This document shows positions 55,511 through 64,000 of a DNA stretch of 64,000 nt, in pieces. The translations under genes and the position numbers were made by a program. The stretch comes from Chenopodium formosanum. Lineage: Eukaryota; Streptophyta; Magnoliopsida; Caryophyllales; Amaranthaceae. The stretch spans positions 26,468,572-26,532,571 of the forward strand of contig CM044879.1 of NCBI GenBank assembly GCA_024500155.1. Reading direction: 5' to 3'. The notes under the pieces are model-generated. The model made no database searches. It saw only the letters and a program-made list of their open reading frames with translations, and was not told where the DNA came from. Numbering within the stretch: the first letter of the stretch is position 1; each line of letters opens with the position of its first letter.

Positions 55511-56980
55511 TTACTTGCAATGATCTTGATTTGCTGGCTTAAGACAATTGAACGAGGCAAAGCATGGTGCATACATGAAGTGAGTTCCCAACAAAGGCAC
55601 TTCTCCCTCATTCAGCTCAACAATCTTCTCAACTGTATCATTCAATAGATGGATTGCAAAAATAGACCGATGCACAGAAAAGAAAACAACAGGTGCCTCA
55701 GGATGCATGATTATTGGAAGTGTATCTACATCATCAGCCACACATTGCCGTATAAAAGTGCCAACATTTGGCGGGAATAAAGATATACCCGATTTCTTGA
55801 ACATAAGTTGTGGGATCCAAGCATCAGAGCGTGTTGAACTTCCTGTGTGTTTCCAAATGCATAGATTAGGAGACTTATTGTAGGAAATATAGAGACATCC
55901 CTGAGATCCACACAAGTTCGATTCACAAAAGCCCCTTGTAATACGCCTTGGCAGGCGTAAAGAGTAAAGCCTGCTTACTTGCCCGCTTGAACGGAATTGC
56001 AATCCCACAGCATGCCTCTTGTTCGTCAAGAAAAATAAAGTGTTGTTAACAAACACGCCACTAGACACGTACCATTTTTCTAAAATGACCGCCTTTTTGA
56101 GGCGGAACTTGGACACACACCATTCATGCTTGTTAGAAGAATAAACCTCAACAAATACCATCCCTTTTGTCTCAGAACAAACCCTAAAAAACCGGAGAAC
56201 CCTAAAATTACATTCCGATGAGAGAGGACAATCCGTAAGATTGATGATGAATACTAGCGGAGAGCCTTTCTTGAAGGAAGCTTCAGAAGCAGGCCTAGAG
56301 AGGTAAAAGGACTCTTTGGTGGCAGGGTTGTATACTACATAAGTATGAGGATCAAGGACGCCAAGGAATAAGCCCCTGTGCACATTCCAATAGCATCCGT
56401 CTCCGTATTTCAAGATCACGCTTATCAAGGTGCCGAATTCTAAAGTTAAGTTCCCCAACAACAACCCACTACCACTACCATGATCATTGTGGGTATTCTC
56501 ATGGTCACCTATAGTCACGATAGCACTTTTAGTTTCAAAATCGGTAAGGGACCATTTAGTTAACTTGTAGTCACCAACAAGGGACAAAAAAGCCAAGTAA
56601 AACGTACGGTTTCGGTCATGAAAATCATCATCATCAATAGAAGTGTAATGCAAAATCATGAACAAAAGACCGTGAGGAGGAAGGTCTATTCCTTTTTGGG
56701 TAGTCAAAACATGAGACACATGGGAGTGCCATGCCTTGGAGACACATTTGCAACCATAAAGAGGCTTAATTGGCAATTTCCCCATTATCTCAACCCAAAT
56801 TTCACTTGGCAGTTCGGGCAATTGCAACCCATGTTTCACCAACCAATTTTCTCTTTTTCTTTTTGATCCCCCAAATAATTTATTGTTATCTATATCATTA
56901 TCATTATCACCGACCAAAGATGGGCAATTCTCATGTTGTTGTTGTTTAATTTCACAAATCATAGTCGATGGCGGACCCAC
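55511..56980 (-). CDS. F-box protein
   Basis: An uninterrupted 489-residue frame, single exon. An F-box lies at about residues 55-100 (LPELPSEIWVEIMGKLPIKPLYGCKCVSKAWHSHV), the part that binds SKP1 in an SCF ubiquitin ligase. The C-terminal 380 residues carry blocks typical of F-box-associated plant proteins (LGVLDPHTYVVYNPATKE, CNFRVLRFFR, FVEVYSSNKHEWCVSKFRL, GVFVNNTLFFLTNKR, IFAIHLLNDTVEKIVEL), presumably a beta-propeller-like substrate-binding fold. The substrate is unknown. A second ATG six codons in (MICEIKQQ, 56962) is an alternative start. The sister copy at 35014-36225 is a pseudogene, so this copy probably kept the function. No TATA box stands out upstream. Confidence 0.88.
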   Translation of the reverse strand: MGPPSTMICEIKQQQHENCPSLVGDNDNDIDNNKLFGGSKRKRENWLVKHGLQLPELPSEIWVEIMGKLPIKPLYGCKCVSKAWHSHVSHVLTTQKGIDLPPHGLLFMILHYTSIDDDDFHDRNRTFYLAFLSLVGDYKLTKWSLTDFETKSAIVTIGDHENTHNDHGSGSGLLLGNLTLEFGTLISVILKYGDGCYWNVHRGLFLGVLDPHTYVVYNPATKESFYLSRPASEASFKKGSPLVFIINLTDCPLSSECNFRVLRFFRVCSETKGMVFVEVYSSNKHEWCVSKFRLKKAVILEKWYVSSGVFVNNTLFFLTNKRHAVGLQFRSSGQVSRLYSLRLPRRITRGFCESNLCGSQGCLYISYNKSPNLCIWKHTGSSTRSDAWIPQLMFKKSGISLFPPNVGTFIRQCVADDVDTLPIIMHPEAPVVFFSVHRSIFAIHLLNDTVEKIVELNEGEVPLLGTHFMYAPCFASFNCLKPANQDHCK

Positions 56981-59014
56981 GGTTTTGAAACTGGAGGGAT
57001 GAAATATGACGTCACGACATTTGGATAATTATTATTAAACACTAAATTTAAACAATAAAGTAATAAAATTGTAATTTAGTTAATAAAATTGTAAAAGTGT
57101 TTAAATTGTAAAATTTAAAATCCAAAATGCATAAAGTGATACAATAAAAACAAACATAATCAATTATCAACCACATGTTCAGTCCACTGAGACCATCTCC
57201 AATGGTTTACAAAAAAGACCTGCTTGCAAATTAAATTAAATTGTAAGCATTTAGCTTACCATTGGAGTGACAATATTGATGTAGCTACATCAAGTAACGT
57301 TGATCAAACAAACTACGTTACTTGATTTTTCAAAGAACACTTCATTCACTTATATTATGACATGTGTATAATTAAAATTATTTAATGTATTTACTTATTT
57401 TTTCAAGCTACAACATTTTATTGGTCACCATTGGAGCACCTTGTAGCTTAATAATATACTGGCTCAAAATTTTGATGTATCAAGGTAAGCAACAAGCCCT
57501 TGCAGCTTATCATCAGAGATGCTCTAATCCAGCTTTCAAATCTATCACTCCTTCCGTGTTTTGATAAGTGTTACACTTACCAAATCCGACCGTATTTTAA
57601 TAAGTGTTACACTTCCTTTTTTGACAAAAAATTACATTAACATATTATATCTCTCTCCTCTCATAATCCCCACCCAAACACAATACTACTTTTTTATATA
57701 TCTTCCCTCTCACATTCATTATTTTTCAATAAACTATTAACCCCACTATCTTTATTTTACAATTTTTTAATACTCTAAATATCCCACTTACCTCTTATTT
57801 TATATAAGTCAATTAAATTGCCTAAAACTAAGTGCCGGTCAAACTCTGACACTTAAAAAAAATACGAAGGGAGTACTATATTTAATAACGGGGTGTCCGC
57901 ATACCTTGTTGACACATGACAGTAATGATAAGCAATCATGCAAGAGCAATAACTCAAATATATGTAAGAAGTAGGGGTGAGCGTAGCTGTAAAATTCTTA
58001 GGACCCGGACCCGGACCCGAAACCAGAACTTGTTGCAACCGGTTCCTATGGAACCTATTTCAACAAGTTCCTAAAAATTAGGAACCTGTTGCAAAAGGTT
58101 CCAATTTTATTACCCGGAACCGGGATATGATCTACAGTTTCCGGGTACCCTGAATTTTTACTCACCCCTTGGTAGAAGCACGATTTTACCACTCTTATGC
58201 ATCCCGTCCCTGAGCCTGGGCGAGGGAAAAATGTCCATATTCTATCATTAAAGGTTTATAACTTATAAGGACTAATGCAATTTGACTCAAAATTCATATT
58301 AGGTTTGAAAAATCACATAAATTTCTTTTCAATATTAACTATAATCGCTCATGAATCAAGTAAAGCCAATAGTTCAATAATCAATAATCAACGTTAGAAG
58401 AAGGGAGGAACCCTAAATTGACTATACGGACAATCAAATTAACATAATGCGAAACCAAACCCTAAGTTGCGAAATTGGTATACGATTATTTAAAAAATAC
58501 TCTTACCTCAGAAGCTGCTTCAATGGAGGGGAGAAAGCTTAAAAAACCGCTTCAATGGAGAACTCAGAGTATGTTTCAATGCAGGCGAGAAAAGAGGGAC
58601 AGTGGTGTAGCGTAAAAGTGAAACTTTTTTATAAGCTTAAAGACATGTAGTGCCACATCATGTACTAGCTTAATATATATACTAGTGACAGGGGTGTAGC
58701 GTAAAAGTGAAAATTTGCAAACTGACATGTGATTCACCTTTACTTTCTTAATCTCAGATTAATATATATACTAGCTTAGGATCCGTGCCATGCACGATTA
58801 TTACTTAAACTTACTAAATTGTTATCTTAATCCTAAATAACAATAATATGTAACGACTTTTTTTTTTTGCAGAAATATACATCAATCATTATTTATGTAA
58901 AAATAATACGTAAAAATTTGAGTACAAAATCGACAAAATTATTATAAACCTTACACAATAATAAAAGGTTTATAATAAAGCTTGTCCATTTGTTCTCAAT
59001 ATTGTATGTCATAT
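56981..59014. other. duplicated flank upstream of the F-box gene
   Basis: No gene. It contains the complete Stowaway MITE (57548-57873), GGAACC-rich sequence (57995-58150) and AT-rich sequence up to the LTR. A short extra direct duplication occurs at about 58600-58700 (GGTGTAGCGTAAAAGTGAAA twice). Confidence 0.6.
57548..57873. mobile_element. Stowaway MITE (copy 2)
   Basis: Begins CACTCCTTCCGTGTTTTGATAAG, ends ATACGAAGGGAG before TA. It contains the GTGTTACACTT phrase twice at its left end. Copy 1 keeps only its first 78 bp. Confidence 0.75.
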
Positions 59015-60821
59015 TGTAAACGCCCAAATGTGTCTCCCCAAAAACCAAACTCGGTGATGAATACCTTTCGCGTCGAATTATAATCGAATGAAGTGAAAGT
59101 GTAAAAAGTCTACTGTTGAGGTTAGTTTTTATTAAAATTCTTTTTTCTGTTTTCGAAAACCTACTCTATTTTATGAAAAATAGCCATTACAGTTTAGTTT
59201 GATCCATGATAAAGGTCCAATAATAATGTGGTTGGATAGGGCTCGAAAAGAGCTTTCCAACTATATATTATAAGCCCAATTCCGATGAATAATGAGGAAG
59301 TTATGGCCAAAATACTAAACTGGGTCCGGACGATTGGTTCTCACATACGGCCCAATAATCTAGAGTAGGACCTATTATTATTCCTAAAGCTAGTAGGATT
59401 GATTATAGTCTTCTAGAATCATCTAGAAGGTTCTTTTTTTTATCCTAGTAGGATTAGGATCGATAATTACGAGTTTTACTTGGAATAAAATAAGTGTTTT
59501 GTATGAAAATACGATTTTGGCCTTCGTACGGATTTTTGTGGATTCCGCGTGACGCAACGCCTGGCGCTGCAAGTGCGTCGCCTGGCGCCAAGGCAACAGG
59601 ACGTGTTTTACTCCTTTCGAAACTCGAACTCTATTCAGTCGGTTTTCCGAACTATTTTCCTATAAATAGGGTCCTTGGACCTCCGTTTTCAATCACCAAT
59701 TCTAACCCAGAATTCTCTAATTCTTCTCTTCTCTCTCTTAAGCAATATAGCTTATTCTTTCTCTCTCTAATCTTTCTAAACTAGCCTTTTCAAAACATAA
59801 TTCCACATACATTAGTTTTAGACACACCTAGCCAAGTTCGAAGTAGCCTTCGCCCGAGACATGAAAGGTTGATAATTTCTGAGGGTTTGGTCCCAAATTC
59901 AGTCTAAACTTTTTAACTCTTTCTTTCAATTATTTGATTTATTATTTTATTTAAGTTTACTAACGCGTGTATTTTGTTATTAGAAAGAGGTACGAGGCAT
60001 CAAAGTATATAATCTTATTGCTCTATTCTTGTAGAAAGCATGCTTAGATTTTATTAATTCCTAGTATCATGTTAGGATGTTTTTATTGCTTTCTAGTATC
60101 ATGCTTACGGTGCTTCTTCCTATGCTTTTTAATATCATATTAGTATCATGTTAGGTTAAAGCTTTGATCTTTAATGTTTTGTGACATGCTAGGATTTGTT
60201 ATTAATCTTGTTAGTATCATGCCTAGGATCTTGCTATTATCATTAAGCTTCATTGTTGATATGATGATTGTTATTATGATTATAAATATGTTGTTTGATG
60301 TATATTTATTGTTATTGCTTGATCACGCCTTTTATACAGGTTTAAAGGGAATTTGTACTTGTAATCACGCCTAATAAGATAATCAATCATTTGGTTTAGG
60401 CTAATATGATTTTAATTCAAGTGATCGCCAATAATAGATTTATTTGTGCATTAATATTCAACCAACATATATTAAACAAGTTTAGGAGTAACATAATGAT
60501 TGCATGTTAGTTAGAAATAAAGTGCACATGAATACGAGTAGAATAAAGTAGAGGCCTATTTTATAGGGCGGGTTCTTTCTATTATAGATTGAAATCGTAT
60601 CCTCTTCCCCGAACAATCAGTCTTGGTTCCAGACCTATTGAAGTTAACGATCTCAAGGATCGTTAAGGGGTGTAACCTTCACCCTGTGAACGGTTTACAA
60701 GTTCCTAAAACTTGTTGGCGACTCTTTTGCTCTTGTTTCCTTTCCTTTGGACGCCACCATACTTAAGTGTATGATCACAATGGGGTTCAAGTTTGGGGTA
60801 ATGCTTGAAATATTCCCTACA
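59015..60821 (+). repeat. LTR of the gag-only element, copy 2
   Basis: Begins TGTAAACGCCC (terminal motif mutated from TGTAGACACC) and ends CCCTACA; 1807 bp. TATA box at 59661-59668, palindrome cluster at 59545-59599. Confidence 0.85.
59545..59599. repeat. GGCGC-type palindrome cluster in the related LTR, copy 2
   Basis: CTGGCGCTGCAAGTGCG and GTCGCCTGGCGCCAAGG, about 60 bp upstream of TATAAATA. Confidence 0.7.
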
Positions 60822-60827
60822 GTTTTT

Positions 60828-60845
60828 TGGCGACTCCACTGGGGA
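60828..60845 (+). promoter_or_regulatory. primer binding site, tRNA-Arg type
   Basis: TGGCGACTCCACTGGGGA, identical to the site at 4432, beginning seven bases after the LTR end. Confidence 0.8.
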
Positions 60846-61159
60846 GGATTTCTATTATAATTTCTAAAATTTATTTTGGCAATGATTTAGAATGATCAGA
60901 TGAGACTCGAAAAGTCTCAGTATTTCATGTGCGTAATTTTGATTAACATTATTGTCATATGCATAACAAAAAAAGTCCTCATTGGAAAGACCATCCGAAA
61001 TGAGTCAAAAACATAGGATTTTTACACGTAGAAAATTTAAAAAATATCTTTCAGAACTAGAATCGAAATAATACTGCGAAAACTGGAAAATTCTAAGAAC
61101 ACAGAAAGCTGCTGAGGCATGTAGGAACTAGCACCGAGAAAACAGCCAGCTCCTTGTGA

Positions 61160-61220
61160 TGGCGCTGTCGCCTGGCGACAGGGTCATCTCCTGGCGCCAG
61201 TCTTTGTTGTCTCGCGCCAA
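61160..61220. repeat. GTCGCC palindrome cluster in the leader, copy 2
   Basis: A perfect TGTCGCCTGGCGACA, then CTCCTGGCGCCAG and TGTCTCGCGCCAAG. Copy 1 has one mismatch in the first unit. Confidence 0.75.
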
Positions 61221-62399
61221 GTTCTTCCAATACCGAGCCAGAACCCTGCCTTCTTTTTTTGACTAGTTTTAGCACTGTTGGCTCGATTCTACTTCCTGGT
61301 TGAGTTTTTCTCTCTTTTCTGAACCCATATGTGTTCTACATAGGGCCATAACCCTCTGGGGGTTCATGCTCCATCTACCCAATCGAATGCTCCTGGCAAT
61401 GACGGGTACATCCGAGTTTGTGAATCTACCAAACCGTGGAAGTAAGTTTAACTTACGGGGTCCCATCCATATGAGCCAACCCTTCCAAAGGTAAGGCTTA
61501 CGCACGATTCATCTGAACTCATATTCATGGACCCTCTTTGACTAACACATATTCTTGAACTTTAGAGAACTAGAGCCATGGTTAGGTTGCAAACTCATTG
61601 CACCATATTGTGACTACTTGACTACTTGTGCATCTCTTACTTGTGCATATATACTTATTATGTGACTAAACTACCCATTTGGTTTGACTTGTGATCATAA
61701 ATACACTTAAATAAACTAACCAATGACTAAAGGACTTTGCTTAATTAATTGATTAATTAATTTGAGAAAATAAATATGTCTTAAATCGAGTCATAGTTCA
61801 TTTGAGTCAACCCAGATTTTTATTCCCGTATATTGCATAAGTGTCAACTTGTTTTGGTCATAGCCGGAGTTCTAGGAAGAACTACGAGTCGTAAAACCTA
61901 TGGATCTATATCCCCAAGTTTTATCTTTCATTAGGAGTTGGTTTTGTCCCAATCAAAGTCACAGATCAAAAGTTATGACTAAACTACTACAGTCTGTCCA
62001 GTTTAGTACACATACGTGAAGTCGTAACTTAGTCTTTGTTCAAGTCTAGTCACATGGTCATGACACAAGTCTTAACATGTCACTTACAATAACTAGTCTT
62101 AGCACACACTCTGTGAATATGTCATCATGACCATGTCTTAGGTTCATGCATGAGTTGTTTTTCCGTCATATGAGTTGAGGGTCCATTCCATTTCTATTCT
62201 CTTCCATGCTCTCTTTCCATCTATTGCATGTTGAATTGAACTTGAGCCAAAAATAATAAAAAAAAAAAACCTTACCTCTAACTTCCCTTTCCACAGTACT
62301 TGGTCAAGGAGAGAAGGGAGATTAATCAAGGACAGCACCTTTGTTCAAGTTCAACTTCTTGACAAACCGATTAGTCGGAAAAGAAAAGCTAAGAAGACA

Positions 62400-63512
62400 A
62401 TGGCAAGTCAAGAAGTCAACGACCTTAAAAAGGAAGTAGCTAACATGACTGAGATGATGAAGGCTTTGTCCCTTCAAATTAATAACCATGTAAAGCAGCA
62501 ACAAATAGAGCTCATGCAAGAAAGCTTGAGCAAGCTCTCTAGTGATTATAGGTTCCAGGCATTAGCTCACAAGGGGTCTTAGTGGACAAGGAGCTTCTTC
62601 CGCAGAAGTTCAACGCCAATGACATCCCTAAAATTAAACCAACTGACAATCCTTACTTTCATTTAAGAGCCTTTGGAACTATAATGAACATTAAAGGGAT
62701 TGATAAGAACATTTTTCACTCTTTGCTCTCACTATCTCTTAAAACGATTTGTCAATATTGGTTCTTTTCCCTTGATAAAGGAAAGACATCTACTTGGGAG
62801 AGAATAAAAAAACGCTTTCATTGATAGATATAAGTGTAATATTCAAATCGAAACCGACCATATAAAGACAACTTGAGATGCTAAAGCAAAAAGAAAACGA
62901 AGGGTTCACTTCTTTCTTCAACAAGTGGAAGGAAACTTCCGCCAATATGATAGAAGTCCCTACTGAAAAAGAATCCGTGAGGATGTTCATCAAATTTACA
63001 AGAAAAATATTCAAAGCAATTAAAATATCAACACAACTTGAATACTTTCAAGGCCGTCTATAGGCATCGAGATTGAAGATAACCTCACAAAACAAAAAGC
63101 TACTAACAATAGTAACCATAGTGGCTGGAAAGGAAAGAAGAACGACAATCCTTCTTCTTCCGAAAACGCCCACTCTAATAACAATGTTAGTACCTTTGAT
63201 CTCAGTGAAGTCTTAGCCATGGATAATCAAGAATCTAAGAAGCAACTAAGGAAAGACTTCACCACCATTGGGAGGAGCTATGATGCTGCCTTCGACCGAC
63301 TCCATACTAAGGGACTCATTACTCCCATTGGACCTATTCAAGATCTCGCACCTGAAAAGAGATTGCCTAGTTGGAATCCATATCCACATTGCAAGTACCA
63401 TCAATGTAGGGGTCATACTATTAAGAGCTGTTGGAAGCTAAAGGAGGCCATCCAATATTTGATCGACAATAACAAGCTTCCTATTCCTCTAGTTGGCAAG
63501 AAGACCGAGTGA
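62400..63512 (+). pseudogene. degenerate gag, copy 2
   Basis: Keeps the N-terminal coiled-coil-like part, DKELLPQKFNANDIP, FHLRAFGTIMNIKG, LEMLKQKENEGFTSFFNKWKET, IGRSYDAAFDRLHTKGLITPIGP and a knuckle-like HCKYHQCRGHTIKSCW, but spread over at least three frames with stops. It ends at LVGKKTE, after one module. It retains a 39-bp stretch that copy 1 has lost. Confidence 0.85.
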
Positions 63513-64000
63513 TGATAAAACACAAGACACGAGGTGAGCTTCAACAACAAGATTTTGTTACCTCTTTTTTCTATTTCTTTTATTTATCCCTTCCCCAATA
63601 AGTCTAGTATAGACACCTTTTGTTTTCCTTGGATTTATTTTGTAGATTTTTCCTTTTAATAAAATGAGCATTTCTTTTCTTGCATATGACCATTGCATTG
63701 CATTGAATTGCTAAAAAAAATAATAAATAAATAAAATAAAATGTCGAACTAAGCACAAGGTATACTTATGATTAGAGGCACCTCTTGTAGCCCATCATAT
63801 CACTTTCACCCTTTCATATATACAATCTTTTCTTGATAAACCACTTTGAGCCTCGTCTAACGATAGACCTTTCTTTCTTCAACCCACATTTACCTAACCT
63901 TGGAATGGGATGGTTGTAACTTATGCAATTGTCAAAAGAACAAAAGCTTGAGTAATTCAAAAGATTAAAATAGCAAAAGAAAAAAATATACAAATAAAAG

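Larger units (their letters stand above)
54546..64000. repeat. segmental duplication, copy 2 (continues past the window)
   Basis: Collinear direct copy of 34400-45175, with the intact F-box gene and the gag-only element. It lacks the CACTA element and the LTR expansion of copy 1 and keeps three stretches that copy 1 has lost. Confidence 0.9.
59015..64000 (+). mobile_element. gag-only Tat-clade element, copy 2 (runs off the window)
   Basis: LTR 59015-60821, primer site 60828-60845, leader, degenerate gag 62400-63512, then non-coding sequence to the window end. Same insertion site as copy 1, so it predates the duplication. No pol appears within the 490 bp after gag that are visible. Confidence 0.8.

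Overview
The window is plant nuclear DNA, eudicot-like and AT-rich. The evidence is GT/AG introns with TATAAATA promoters, plant-type LTR retrotransposons of the Ty3/gypsy Tat clade, CACTA, Stowaway, Tourist-like and Mutator-like elements, a plant F-box gene and a piece of plant AIR carboxylase. I suspect Caryophyllales from the Retand/Ogre-like retroelement style, but the sequence alone does not prove it. Most of the window is mobile DNA. The only host gene that looks intact is an F-box gene at 55.5-57.0 kb on the minus strand.

0-22.8 kb: a nested pair of retroelements. The outer element (about 538 to beyond 22279) carries a minus-strand multi-exon gene resembling the plant 'putative gypsy-type transposon' family. 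Its polypurine tract and 3' LTR start lie at 22262-22279. A complete 19,470-bp Tat-clade element (2252-21721) has inserted into that gene, leaving a 5-bp duplication GTATG. Its two LTRs are both 2175 bp and nearly identical (I count six differences), so it is young. In order it holds: 5' LTR, tRNA-Arg-type primer site, long leader, gag (630 aa), pol (1634 aa: protease, RT, RNase H, archaeal-type RNase H, integrase), two minus-strand intron-containing genes (470 aa DUF7745/plant-mobile-domain-like; six-exon plant mobile domain gene with an internal TAG), a tandem-repeat 3' region, polypurine tract and 3' LTR. A self-complementary TGTCGCC/GGCGACA motif occurs in clusters at seven places in this element, several of them just upstream of TATA boxes on either strand.

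22.8-34.4 kb: intergenic DNA with a Tourist-like MITE (23751-23962), one end of a CACTA element (24520), a terminal-inverted-repeat element with a 10-bp duplication (25153-25753), a deleted CACTA element that keeps a promoter and leader (26252-27995), two arrays of a roughly 39-bp repeat (29.76-30.44 and 31.77-33.22 kb) and two Stowaway MITEs.

34.4-45.2 kb and 54.5-64.0 kb: two direct copies of a segment of at least 9.5 kb. Each holds an F-box gene (pseudogene in copy 1, intact in copy 2) and a gag-only, pol-less relative of the full-length retroelement at the same insertion site. A CACTA element (41002-42647) is present only in copy 1, and copy 2 preserves the empty site. Between the copies (45.2-54.5 kb) lie a Mutator-like foldback MITE, a Tourist-like MITE and a dead minus-strand fragment of AIR carboxylase (PurK part).

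The genes work together only inside the full-length element, where gag and pol supply the replication proteins. The antisense genes have their own TATA-type promoters and unknown roles. The gag-only elements share LTR, primer site and gag similarity with it and could once have been mobilised by such a partner.
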